Source: Prevotellaceae bacterium (lineage in GTDB: Bacteria; Bacteroidota; Bacteroidia; Bacteroidales; Bacteroidaceae). From it: a DNA stretch of 63,738 nucleotides. The position numbers and the translations under genes are program-made. The stretch lies in contig QAML01000050.1 in the NCBI GenBank assembly GCA_003150315.1, positions 32,235 through 95,972 of the forward strand. The letters run 5' to 3'. Numbering within the stretch: the stretch's first letter is position 1; the number at the start of each line of letters is the position of its first letter. Positions 1 through 8,114 of the stretch are shown in pieces. The notes under the pieces were generated by a model that was not told the origin of the DNA, did no database searches, and was given only the letters and a program-made list of their open reading frames with translations.

Positions 1-73
1 TATTTTAAAATAAGTGCCTTGTATTTTAAAATATATGGCTTGTATTTTTTACGACATGCCTTATGTTTTTTTG
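1..73 (-). repeat. Dispersed intergenic palindromic element, copy A (cut by window edge)
   Basis: Reverse-orientation copy of the element described in full at 5241-5369. The modules GTGCCTTGTATTTTAAAATA and ATGGCTTGTATTTTTT, then the end ACATGCCTTATGTTTTTTT, are visible. The other end and the conserved flank lie outside the window. It stands upstream of the sigma-factor gene; the 150 bases between it and that gene hold no clear promoter. Confidence 0.85.
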
Positions 74-225
74 CCTTTCCCGTGTGATTGTCGTCAGAAT
101 TGAATTTTTAGCCGAAAAAATTTGGCAGTTAAAATAAATATTGCTTATTTTGTCATGCTTAACATAAAATTCTACCGCCTATTGCACAACGTTACTCCTA
201 AAAGATAATTGAATTAAAAACAATA

Positions 226-819
226 ATGGATAAATTGTGCAAACTCTCGGACGAGCAGTTGGTTAAGAACTATGCCAATGGCGACAGCGACGCTTTTGAC
301 ACTTTGCTCGCACGTTATCAGCAAAAAATATACTCATACATTCTCTTCCTTGTACACGACGACGAGGTGGCAGACGATTTGTTTCAGGAAACATTCATGA
401 AAGCCATCGTTACAATCAGACAAGGCAGATACGTGGAAAGCGGTCGTTTCTCGGCTTGGCTTACCCGCATAGCCCACAACCTTGTGATTGACAAATATCG
501 CCAGGATCGCAACTCGAATGTCATATCCAATGACGCGAGCGATGCCGATCTTTTCAACGATGCCTCTTTGTCCGACATAACTGTGGAGATGAAAATGATT
601 ACCGAGCAATCGCTTACCGATGTGGGGCGGCTTCTGAAAGAATTGCCCGACAATCAGAAAGAAGTATTGTACATGCGCTTTTACCAAGACCTTAGTTTCA
701 AGGAAATTGCCGATGCCACGGGAGTGAGCATAAACACTGCGCTCGGTCGCATGCGCTACGGCTTGATAAATCTGCGCAAGATGGTGAGCGAGCGGGGCAT
801 TGTGCTCGAGGTTTATTGA
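226..819 (+). CDS. RNA polymerase sigma factor, ECF/sigma-70 family
   Basis: This 197-residue protein has the two-domain layout of an extracytoplasmic-function sigma factor. Region 2 spans about residues 25-92, with DDLFQETFMKA at 50-60 and the -10 recognition helix SAWLTRIAHNLVIDKYR. Region 4 spans about 135-187, with the helix-turn-helix LSFKEIADATGVSINTALGR. There is no adjacent FecR-type anti-sigma gene. The next ORFs are a 42-residue protein (957-1085) and purT, so it is not the usual SusCD/FecR-linked sigma. Promoters it recognises cannot be read from the sequence. The family call is secure; the regulon is unknown. Confidence 0.93.
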   Translation: MDKLCKLSDEQLVKNYANGDSDAFDTLLARYQQKIYSYILFLVHDDEVADDLFQETFMKAIVTIRQGRYVESGRFSAWLTRIAHNLVIDKYRQDRNSNVISNDASDADLFNDASLSDITVEMKMITEQSLTDVGRLLKELPDNQKEVLYMRFYQDLSFKEIADATGVSINTALGRMRYGLINLRKMVSERGIVLEVY

Positions 820-839
820 TTGAAAAGCGATAATACAAA

Positions 840-870
840 GCATGGTCGCCGTTTATCAGGGCGACCATGC
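840..870. other. Perfect 11-bp inverted repeat between sigma gene and small ORF
   Basis: GCATGGTCGCC at 840-850 pairs perfectly with GGCGACCATGC at 860-870 around a 9-nt loop. On the plus strand it is followed by an A-rich stretch rather than a T run, so it is not a classical intrinsic terminator for the sigma gene. It could be an RNA processing or attenuation hairpin, or a protein-binding palindrome. Confidence 0.6.
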
Positions 871-956
871 AAAAATAAAACACAACAAATATATATTGCA
901 TCATAATAAAGCGGAACGCGGAGCGTTATCATAGTGTACAAAATATATTACAGCCT

Positions 957-1085
957 ATGATTAAATTCTCCTCCTCCGAAATGACTCCGCGTGAAGCCAC
1001 GCTGCAATTTCTAAAGTTTTTTGCCCGCAACTATATGCCGCTGGAAATACCCGAGGCAGGCGGTGCGCCAATGGTGATGAATTGA
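957..1085 (+). CDS. Small ORF (42 aa) downstream of ECF sigma factor, function unknown
   Basis: The ATG at 957 opens a 42-residue frame beginning [20 protein letters not shown] and ending at TGA 1083-1085. Composition looks protein-like: an amphipathic helix [17 protein letters not shown] followed by a short tail. I recall small conserved proteins of this kind in Bacteroidales genomes near sigma genes, but I cannot name a family. It lies 137 bp after the sigma stop and 37 bp before purT on the same strand. It could be a peptide partner of the sigma factor or a leader-type ORF; both are inference. Confidence 0.5.
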   Translation: MIKFSSSEMTPREATLQFLKFFARNYMPLEIPEAGGAPMVMN

Positions 1086-1122
1086 ATTTATCCCCTTTCT
1101 ACGAAACAACAATAGTCAAGAT

Positions 1123-2289
1123 ATGAAGAAAATAATGTTGCTGGGCTCGGGCGAGCTCGGCAAAGAATTTGTGATAGCCGCAAAACGTCTGGGACAATAC
1201 GTAATAGCTTGCGACTCTTACCAACATGCTCCCGCAATGCAGGTGGCTGATGAGTTTGAAGTCTTTAACATGCTCGACGGAGACGCACTTTACGGAGCCG
1301 TTAACCGTCATCGTCCCGATATAATAGTACCCGAAGTAGAGGCGATACGCACCGAACGCCTGTATGATTTCGAACGTGAAGGAATACAAGTGGTGCCGAG
1401 CGCACGAGCTGTGAACTTTACGATGAACCGAAAGGCTATTCGCGATCTTGCAGCCAAAGAACTCGGACTGAAAACCGCTCGTTACCGCTATGCAAAGAGT
1501 TATGACGAACTGCGCGACGCTGTAGAGGAAATAGGAATGCCTTGTGTCGTGAAACCTCTCATGTCTTCTTCCGGACACGGGCAGAGTGTCATCCGCAATG
1601 AAGAAGACATTAAAACTTCTTGGGACTTTGCCTGCAGCGGAGCCCGAGGCGATGTAATGGAAGTAATAGTTGAGGAATTTGTAAAGTTTGATAGTGAAAT
1701 AACTCTCCTTACTGTTACGCAGCGCAACGGAAATACTCTTTTCTGTGCGCCTATCGGTCATGTGCAGAAGCATGGCGATTATCGCGAGAGCTTTCAACCG
1801 GCAGTCATAAAGCCGGAACATCTGAAAGAAGCCCAACACATGGCGAAAGCTGTTACTCATGCGCTCACCGGTTACGGAATCTGGGGCGTAGAATTCTTTT
1901 TGAGTAATGAGAACGGGGTTTATTTTTCGGAACTTTCCCCACGTCCCCACGACACAGGCATGGTTACTCTCGCGCAAACGCAGAATCTTAACGAGTTTGA
2001 GCTACACCTTCGTGCGCTGCTCGGACTTCCCGTGCCGGAGATAGAACTTCTTCGCGCCGGAGCCAGTTGTCCCATTCTCGCAGTAAGTAACACGGCGGTC
2101 GAACCCGATTTTATTGGTGTGGACGACGCACTTCTTGAGCCGCGCACCGATTTGCGTATCTTCGGAAAGCCGCGTGCATGGAGAGAACGCCGACTTGGCG
2201 TGGCTCTTGCCTATGACAGCGTTGACTGCAACATAAACGAGCTTCGCGAAAAGGTGAGGAATGTGGCGGCTAAGGTGAAAAATCTGTAA
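1123..2289 (+). CDS. purT: Formate-dependent phosphoribosylglycinamide formyltransferase (GAR transformylase 2)
   Basis: PurT makes N-formyl-GAR from GAR, formate and ATP in purine synthesis, bypassing folate-dependent PurN. The 388-residue length is normal. The N-terminal nucleotide-binding strand reads [19 protein letters not shown] (2-20), EVEAI is at 71-75, and the ATP-grasp segment [15 protein letters not shown] lies at about 142-156. The C-terminal metal/ATP region includes [18 protein letters not shown]. The gene is followed 27 bp later by rpe and then comEC, probably one transcription unit. Another purine gene, purM, lies far away at 50154. Confidence 0.97.
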   Translation: MKKIMLLGSGELGKEFVIAAKRLGQYVIACDSYQHAPAMQVADEFEVFNMLDGDALYGAVNRHRPDIIVPEVEAIRTERLYDFEREGIQVVPSARAVNFTMNRKAIRDLAAKELGLKTARYRYAKSYDELRDAVEEIGMPCVVKPLMSSSGHGQSVIRNEEDIKTSWDFACSGARGDVMEVIVEEFVKFDSEITLLTVTQRNGNTLFCAPIGHVQKHGDYRESFQPAVIKPEHLKEAQHMAKAVTHALTGYGIWGVEFFLSNENGVYFSELSPRPHDTGMVTLAQTQNLNEFELHLRALLGLPVPEIELLRAGASCPILAVSNTAVEPDFIGVDDALLEPRTDLRIFGKPRAWRERRLGVALAYDSVDCNINELREKVRNVAAKVKNL

Positions 2290-2316
2290 CAATCCTGTTA
2301 AATCACGAAACGTAAT

Positions 2317-2970
2317 ATGACACCGATTATTTCTCCCTCTTTACTTGCTGCCGATTTCGGCAATCTTGCCCGCGATGTCGAGATGTTGAACCGCAGCAGT
2401 GCCGATTGGATGCACCTTGATGTAATGGACGGAGTTTTTGTTCCCAACATATCGTTCGGCTTTCCCGTTATGCAAGCCATTGCAAACGTAGCCAGGAAAC
2501 CGCTTGACGTACATCTTATGACCGTTCAGCCGGAACGCTACATCGAAAACGTGAAAGATCTTGGCGCACGCATAATGAATGTTCACGTGGAAGCCAGTCC
2601 GCATTTACACCGAACCATTCAGCAAATACATTCTGCGGGAATGCTTGCAGGGGCAACGCTTAATCCGTCAACGCCGGTGGAGATGCTTGAAGACGTAATA
2701 GAAGATCTCGATCTTGTTCTCATTATGTCGGTAAATCCGGGCTTCGGCGGACAAAAGTTCATTGAACATTCCCTGAAAAAGGTTGAAAAGCTGCGCAGCA
2801 TGATTGACTCCTGCGGTTCGGGAGCTCTTATCGAAGTGGACGGAGGCGTTAACGTAGACAATGCACCTCTTCTTGTCAAGGCGGGAGCCGATGCTCTCGT
2901 GGCGGGAAGCGCAGTGTTCAACGCTCCCGACCCGGAAGCGGAAATCGAGGCTCTGAAATCAATGGAATAA
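2317..2970 (+). CDS. rpe: Ribulose-phosphate 3-epimerase
   Basis: This cytosolic TIM-barrel enzyme interconverts ribulose 5-phosphate and xylulose 5-phosphate in the pentose phosphate pathway. Typical motifs are SPSLLAADF (6-14), MHLDVMDGVFVPN (32-44, metal-binding His and Asp), HLMTVQP (66-72) and the C-terminal EVDGGVN and GADALVAGSAVF. The length of 217 aa matches the family. The gene sits between purT (27 bp upstream) and comEC (21 bp downstream), all on the plus strand. Confidence 0.97.
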   Translation: MTPIISPSLLAADFGNLARDVEMLNRSSADWMHLDVMDGVFVPNISFGFPVMQAIANVARKPLDVHLMTVQPERYIENVKDLGARIMNVHVEASPHLHRTIQQIHSAGMLAGATLNPSTPVEMLEDVIEDLDLVLIMSVNPGFGGQKFIEHSLKKVEKLRSMIDSCGSGALIEVDGGVNVDNAPLLVKAGADALVAGSAVFNAPDPEAEIEALKSME

Positions 2971-2991
2971 GAGCGGCAAAGAACAGAGGAA

Positions 2992-5178
2992 ATGGGCACG
3001 GATAGCAAAACGCGGGGCATTTCGTTTTCGGCGTTAGGCAGATTTCCGGTGCTACGTTTCTTGTTGCCGCTGGCTTCGGGCATTGTTGCGGGCAGATATG
3101 CAGGATGTGTGTCCGAACAGGCGGTTACGGTTTCATGGATTGCGGTTGTGGCATTAGCTTTGCTGCTTGCAATTCTTGCAATATCAAACAAACGGTGGGT
3201 GGAAAACCTCTGGTTTTTCATTACCACCGTTTTGTTTTTCTTCATTCTTGGTTTTGCCGCTTCTTCTGACGCTCTTGTTAAACCCCGATACCCGTGGGCG
3301 GAGAAAAAGACTGCCTATGGCGGAGTTGTAACATCCTGTCCCGTGCTGCGGGAGCGCGTTGCGAGATTTCGCATAAGGATTGCCGAGGTTTACGAAAGGG
3401 GCGTTTTTCACCGCGTGAACCGCAATGCGGAAATCACAGTTCATCGCTCCAAAGGCATTGATACTTTGAAAAGCGGCGATGCAGTTATGATTTATGCTAA
3501 AATGGCAGAACCGCGTAACGCAGGCAATCCTTATGAGTTCGACTATGCTTCTTATCTGAAACTTCACGGAGTTGGCGGCACGGCTTTCGTTTTTGCCGAC
3601 GATGTTGTGCCCTTGTCCTCCGCACAGTCTGCGAGATTGCGCGGGCAGTGTCTCGGTTTGGGCGACCGCGTAATGCTTTGGGGCGAAAACATACGCCTGC
3701 GGTTGATGCGCCTTTACCGCAACGCCGGGCTTGAGGGGGACTTTCTCGCGGTGGTGTCGGCAATGACTTTGGGCGAAAAGTCGCATGTGTCGCGCCGCAT
3801 GCGCGATGTTTTTTCGCACACGGGCACAAGTCATGTTCTTGCCCTGTCCGGTCTGCACCTTGGCATAATATTTTCGTTGCTTCAGTATCTTCTTACGTTC
3901 GGCGGGCGTTTTCGCAGGATGCGTGTGCCCGCACAGGTGGCTATAATACTGTTTGTGTGGTTTTACGCTGTGGTTGCCGGCATGCCCGTATCGCTTGTCC
4001 GGGCTTCCATAATGTGTACGCTCGTGTGCATGTCCGCTCTTGCCGGCGGCAATCCCCTTTCCGAGGGTAACCTTTACCTTGCCGCTTTTCTTATATTGCT
4101 TTTCGCCCCGCTGTCGCTCTTTGATGTGGGTTTCCAAATGTCTTTCGTTTCGGTATTGTCCATTCTCAAACTCATGCCCTTTGTTGCGCCGCCGCGGGTG
4201 ATTGCTTCTTCGCCTGCCGGAAAGCTTTGGGCGTTCATGGCAGTGTCTTTGTGCGCCCAGGCGGGCGTTGCTGCGCTTGTGGCATACCATTTCCACAATT
4301 TTCCCACCTATTTCATGTTGTCCAACCTTGTCGTTGTGCCCATGGCAACGGTCATAGTCTCCCTTTCGTTCGCCCTTGCCGCCCTGTCGTGGCTTCATCC
4401 CGTGGCGGTAGCGGTTGGTTGGCTGCTCAAAACCCTTCTGCGTTTTCAGTTTTCCTTTCTTGACTTCGCCGGCTCTCTTCCCGGCGCGTCGCTGACGCTC
4501 TATCCGTCGCTCCCCACGGTTGCTGTGCTATGCGTGGCGTTGTTGCTGCTGTTCGGGTGGGTTGCTTCGCGCAAAAGGATATACCTTATATTTATGGCAA
4601 CCGTCATAGTTGCGGCGATAGCGGTGCAAACGATTACCGCAACCAATGCCTGCCGCCCGGGAAGCGTGTGGTTTTATGGCGGAACCCGTGTGAGTGCGGC
4701 GCAGTTTGTAGTGTCTTCCTGCGAATCCTATCTTTATTCTCCTGCAACCGAGAGCGACGAGGCGGTGTGGCACGCCATGACCACCGTGTCGCATGACTAT
4801 TGGGCAAGATGCGGAATGAGCCGTCCCGTGCGCCTGCATGACGGTTTTGAAAGCCGCTATGCCAAATTTTATGACGGTTTGCTTTTGTTCGGCAACCGCA
4901 CATTTCTTTTCCTCGATGCCTCCACGCCGCGCCATGACGGAATTTCGACTGTAAAAGTTGATGCGGTTTTCGTATCGCGTGGCTTCAAAGGAAATTTGCA
5001 GGCGTGGTTGGAAAAGGTAAAGTCTGATTTGGTTGTTTTGGACACAGGAATATCGGCTGCACGCAGGACGAAGTTTTTGCGCGAATGCAGAAAATCGGGA
5101 GTGCGTGTGCACGATTTGGACGCGCAAGGGGCATTGGAAATTCCGATAGACAGACATTGTGCGGCGCATGATTCGTGA
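2992..5178 (+). CDS. comEC: ComEC/Rec2-family DNA-uptake membrane protein
   Basis: This 728-residue polytopic inner-membrane protein is a candidate channel for single-stranded DNA entry during transformation. Several hydrophobic helices near residues 20-90 precede a soluble OB-like (DUF4131) segment at about 100-210. The Competence domain follows at about 235-510 and carries the diagnostic SHVLALSGLHLGIIFSLL. The C-terminal part (about 540-728) is where other ComEC proteins carry a metallo-beta-lactamase nuclease domain, but the HxHxDH signature is absent here. Whether it works in transformation is not shown by the sequence, and no other com genes are nearby. Confidence 0.88.
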   Translation: MGTDSKTRGISFSALGRFPVLRFLLPLASGIVAGRYAGCVSEQAVTVSWIAVVALALLLAILAISNKRWVENLWFFITTVLFFFILGFAASSDALVKPRYPWAEKKTAYGGVVTSCPVLRERVARFRIRIAEVYERGVFHRVNRNAEITVHRSKGIDTLKSGDAVMIYAKMAEPRNAGNPYEFDYASYLKLHGVGGTAFVFADDVVPLSSAQSARLRGQCLGLGDRVMLWGENIRLRLMRLYRNAGLEGDFLAVVSAMTLGEKSHVSRRMRDVFSHTGTSHVLALSGLHLGIIFSLLQYLLTFGGRFRRMRVPAQVAIILFVWFYAVVAGMPVSLVRASIMCTLVCMSALAGGNPLSEGNLYLAAFLILLFAPLSLFDVGFQMSFVSVLSILKLMPFVAPPRVIASSPAGKLWAFMAVSLCAQAGVAALVAYHFHNFPTYFMLSNLVVVPMATVIVSLSFALAALSWLHPVAVAVGWLLKTLLRFQFSFLDFAGSLPGASLTLYPSLPTVAVLCVALLLLFGWVASRKRIYLIFMATVIVAAIAVQTITATNACRPGSVWFYGGTRVSAAQFVVSSCESYLYSPATESDEAVWHAMTTVSHDYWARCGMSRPVRLHDGFESRYAKFYDGLLLFGNRTFLFLDASTPRHDGISTVKVDAVFVSRGFKGNLQAWLEKVKSDLVVLDTGISAARRTKFLRECRKSGVRVHDLDAQGALEIPIDRHCAAHDS

Positions 5179-5240
5179 GGAAAATTTGTTGCTATTTTCA
5201 GAGTACTGCAAGCCTGATTTGGGGGTCCGAAAAGGGCGTG

Positions 5241-5369
5241 CGAAAAAACACATGGCTTGTTGTGAAAAATACAAGGCACTTATTTTAAAATATGTGCCTT
5301 GTATTTCAAAATATATGCCTTATATTTTTTGTGAAAAGTGACCTTTGATTTTCAATGACTTACAAAAGG
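5241..5369 (+). repeat. Dispersed intergenic palindromic element, copy B (reference description)
   Basis: The core (5241-5331) is 91 bp. In order it holds CGAAAAAACACATGGCTTGT, a short A-rich spacer, ACAAGGCACTTATTTTAAAA running into TATGTGCCTTGTATTT (a near-perfect palindrome), and ATATATGCCTTATATTTTTT. The whole core is itself a loose inverted repeat. About 15 bp to the right is a conserved flank, TTTTCAATGACTTACAAAAG (5349-5368). Nine other copies occur in this window at 1, 11486, 16922, 25464, 32169, 37080, 45315, 52559 and 60005. This copy lies between comEC and the DHH phosphoesterase; nothing else is recognisable in that gap except the promoter at 5542. Confidence 0.92.
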
Positions 5370-5541
5370 CGAAAAATTGCCTTCCCGAACGGTTGATTTC
5401 GCACCCTTTCGGATGCTGTTTACACACGGTTTTGCACGGAAAAAGCATGCCGGCATTAAAAAAAGTGGTTTGCCGTTGTTTTTCTCCCAAATAAACCGGT
5501 GTTGAACCGAAACTCAATATTGCAAATAGGTAAGTTTTTCT

Positions 5542-5549
5542 TAATTTTG
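5542..5549 (+). promoter_or_regulatory. Bacteroidota-type -7 box (TAATTTTG) for the DHH phosphoesterase
   Basis: TAATTTTG fits TAnnTTTG and lies 37 bp before the ATG at 5587. No convincing -33 TTTG is present at the usual spacing. Confidence 0.5.
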
Positions 5550-5586
5550 CCATTGTAAAAAATCAATCCACAAAATAAGACAGAAA

Positions 5587-6615
5587 ATGCTTGAAAATAT
5601 AATGTCGGAAGCCCAGGCGGCTTTGTTTGAAAAGATTGTAGCCGAAACAAATAAAGCTGTGATAACCGCCCATTCCGCCCCTGACGGCGACGCAATAGGT
5701 TCTTCGCTTGCCCTTGCCGCATATCTGCACACAAGAAACACGGAAGTTGCTCTCGTCATGCCCGACAGTCTGCCCGATTTCCTCATGTGGCTTCCCGGAG
5801 CATCCGACATTGTGTGCCACGATGTGGCTCCCGAAAAGGCGGAAAGCCTTATAGCGGATGCCGACACGGTTTTCTGTCTTGACTTCAACGACCTTTCCCG
5901 AATCAATGCCCTTGGTACGATGGTCAAAAACAGTTGTGCACGAAAAGTAATGGTGGATCACCATCCCGAACCGGTGTTTCAACCCGAACTCCGCGTGTGT
6001 CGCCCCGATTTAAGTTCGGCTTCCGAAGTGGTGTTCCGCATATTGTGGCAATTAGGACACTTCCCCGCCATGACAAAAGATGAAGCCGTGTGCGTGTATT
6101 GCGGCATGATGACCGACACGGGCGGCTTTGCCTACAATTCCTCAAGTCCGGAAATTTATTTCATAATAAGCGAATTGCTCACCAAAGGGTTTGACAAAGA
6201 CAAAGTCTATCGCAACGTTTTCAACAACTATTCCAAGAGCCGCGTAAGGCTTACCGGTTATGTTCTTTACAACAAACTGCACTTCTATCCCAAACTTCGT
6301 GCGTGCTACTACACGCTTACGGGCGAAGAAATGCGACGTTTCAATTTCCAACGCGGAGACACCGAGGGACTTGTCAATATGCCGCTGGTTGTAAAGGGAA
6401 TGAGACTCTCGATAGCCCTGCGCGAGGACACCGAAGGGGGAAAAATAAGAGTTTCCCTGCGTTCCGTGGACGATTTTCCCTGTAATAAAATGGCTGCGGA
6501 GTTCTTTAACGGCGGCGGACACCAGAATGCTTCGGGCGGAGAGCTTCGTTGTACAATGGACGAAGCGGTTGAAACGGTGAATCATGCGGTTGAGGCATAC
6601 GCCAAACTGCTTTGA
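5587..6615 (+). CDS. nrnA: DHH-family phosphoesterase, NrnA-like (oligoribonuclease/pAp phosphatase)
   Basis: Proteins of this family degrade very short RNA or dinucleotides to mononucleotides and can dephosphorylate pAp. The 342-residue protein shows the DHH motifs in order: HSAPDGDAIGSSLALA at about 29-44, FCLDFNDLSR near 98-107, MVDHHPEP near 121-128, and the C-terminal DHHA1 signature FFNGGGHQNASGGE near 306-319. Length and motif order match NrnA. The nearest ATG with this N-terminus was kept; MSEAQ at residue 6 is an alternative start. It is a single-gene unit with its own promoter. Confidence 0.92.
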   Translation: MLENIMSEAQAALFEKIVAETNKAVITAHSAPDGDAIGSSLALAAYLHTRNTEVALVMPDSLPDFLMWLPGASDIVCHDVAPEKAESLIADADTVFCLDFNDLSRINALGTMVKNSCARKVMVDHHPEPVFQPELRVCRPDLSSASEVVFRILWQLGHFPAMTKDEAVCVYCGMMTDTGGFAYNSSSPEIYFIISELLTKGFDKDKVYRNVFNNYSKSRVRLTGYVLYNKLHFYPKLRACYYTLTGEEMRRFNFQRGDTEGLVNMPLVVKGMRLSIALREDTEGGKIRVSLRSVDDFPCNKMAAEFFNGGGHQNASGGELRCTMDEAVETVNHAVEAYAKLL

Positions 6616-6742
6616 TTTGCATTTCGAACCATTTTTCGGCACGGAAAGCGGAACTATTTTTGCTTTTTTGAATAAACTCTGCTTTTAAGGCGGTGTTTTT
6701 CATATTGTTTGCACATTTGCGCGTTAATTGTGTGTTTTTGTT

Positions 6743-6750
6743 TATATTTG
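6743..6750 (+). promoter_or_regulatory. -7 box (TATATTTG) for the Gfo/Idh/MocA gene, with upstream TTTG
   Basis: TATATTTG is 35 bp before the ATG at 6786. A TTTG at 6716-6719 lies 23 bp upstream, near the expected -33 position. Confidence 0.55.
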
Positions 6751-6785
6751 CAATAGACAACGAAACAAAAATAACTCACAATAGC

Positions 6786-8072
6786 ATGAAGACTAACAGA
6801 AGAGATTTTTTGAAAGCTGTTGGCGGAATAGGATTGTTCTCCATAGTTCCGAGCAGTGTGCTTGGCGGCAGGGGCAGAGTGGCTCCCAGCGACCAGTTAA
6901 CAAAAGGTATTATCGGCGTTGGCGGTATAGGCAGGTCGTCTTACCATTTCACGAGCGACAAATATTGTCGCCTTGTGGCAATGTGCGATGTTGACAGCAA
7001 ACATCTTGAGCAGGCAAAAGCCGAAGCCAAGGAAAAGTTCAACGAAGACTGTGCCACATATCACGATTTCCGCGATCTTATAAAAGATCCCAATGTAGAT
7101 GTTGTGCATATAGCAACTCCTCCCCATTGGCACGCACTAATGTCTATTGAAGCTGCAAAAGCGGGTAAAGACATCTGGTGTGAAAAGCCCATGACGCGCA
7201 CCATAGGCGAAGGACGCGCCGTGAAAGAGGCTGTGAAACGCTACAACAGAATATTTCGTCTGAACACGTGGTTCCGATTCAAGGATACTTTCTACGGACT
7301 CGGCACAACGGTTGAACCATTAAAGAAACTCGTTAAAAGCGGTCTGTTGGGATGGCCTTTGAAATTTACTGTCTCCGGAACAACAGGCTTTACTTGGAAA
7401 TTCTTTTGGGTGGGAAAAGAAAATCTTGTGCCGCAAACTGTTCCTTCAAACCTTGATTATGACATGTGGCTTGGTCCTGCTCCTTACAAACCCTATAACG
7501 TTCACCGCACTCACCAAACATTCCGTGGCTATTGGGATTACGATGGCGGCGGACTCACTGATATGGGACAACATTACCTTGATCCCGTGCAATATCTCTT
7601 GGACAAGGACGACGAGTCGCCTATAAAGATAGAAGTTGACGCTCCCCAGCAGCATCCCGACGCTGTTGGCATTTGGCACAAGATAACTTATACATATGCC
7701 GACGGATGTCAGATAGTTCTCGAGGGAGAAGGCTTCGAATCGCAGGGAAAAACTCCTTACATAGAGGGACCCAAAGGCAAAGTTTTCCAAGGCTTTGAAT
7801 GCACCATACCGGATGTTATGAACAAGATTGCGGAAATGCCCGATCCCGAGCCACAACGCACCGACTTTATAGAATGTATTCGCACACGTCAGAAGTTTGC
7901 GCTCAACGAAGTCAATGGTCATCGCAGCTGTACACTTGTAAATATGGCGGCTATTGCTTTACGTCTCAACCGCAAGGTACTTAATTACGATCCTGTAAAA
8001 GGAATTTTTACCGGCGACCCGGATGCAACGGCAATGATCAATCAACCCATGCGCGGAGAGTGGCATCTTTAA
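6786..8072 (+). CDS. Gfo/Idh/MocA-family oxidoreductase with Tat-type signal
   Basis: This NAD(P)-dependent sugar oxidoreductase is predicted to be exported folded. The start at 6786 was chosen because it gives MKTNRRDFLKAVGGIGLFS, a twin-arginine signal; an in-frame ATG at 6693 would bury it behind 31 residues. The Rossmann start is KGIIGVGGIGRSSYHF, and EKPMTRTIGEGRAVKEAV is the conserved EKP segment. The length of 428 aa fits the secreted Bacteroidota subfamily. The gene lies 42 bp before a huge DUF1080 protein, a pairing typical of 3-keto-glycoside metabolism in which the oxidoreductase oxidises or reduces C3 of a sugar. The specific substrate is unknown. Confidence 0.9.
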   Translation: MKTNRRDFLKAVGGIGLFSIVPSSVLGGRGRVAPSDQLTKGIIGVGGIGRSSYHFTSDKYCRLVAMCDVDSKHLEQAKAEAKEKFNEDCATYHDFRDLIKDPNVDVVHIATPPHWHALMSIEAAKAGKDIWCEKPMTRTIGEGRAVKEAVKRYNRIFRLNTWFRFKDTFYGLGTTVEPLKKLVKSGLLGWPLKFTVSGTTGFTWKFFWVGKENLVPQTVPSNLDYDMWLGPAPYKPYNVHRTHQTFRGYWDYDGGGLTDMGQHYLDPVQYLLDKDDESPIKIEVDAPQQHPDAVGIWHKITYTYADGCQIVLEGEGFESQGKTPYIEGPKGKVFQGFECTIPDVMNKIAEMPDPEPQRTDFIECIRTRQKFALNEVNGHRSCTLVNMAAIALRLNRKVLNYDPVKGIFTGDPDATAMINQPMRGEWHL

Positions 8073-8114
8073 TATGACACCTGAAATGTAAATACCCAAA
8101 ACCGAAAACAGAAA

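Noticed and set aside
840..870. Terminator of the sigma-factor gene
   Set aside because: The hairpin is perfect, but it is followed by A-rich sequence on the transcribed strand; listed only as an inverted repeat.
3184..4398. Long antisense frames inside genes (also 11944-12975, 44162-45067, 50937-52325)
   Set aside because: They lie opposite clear genes (comEC, metallophosphatase, GH65, purM/prfA) and have no recognisable motifs.
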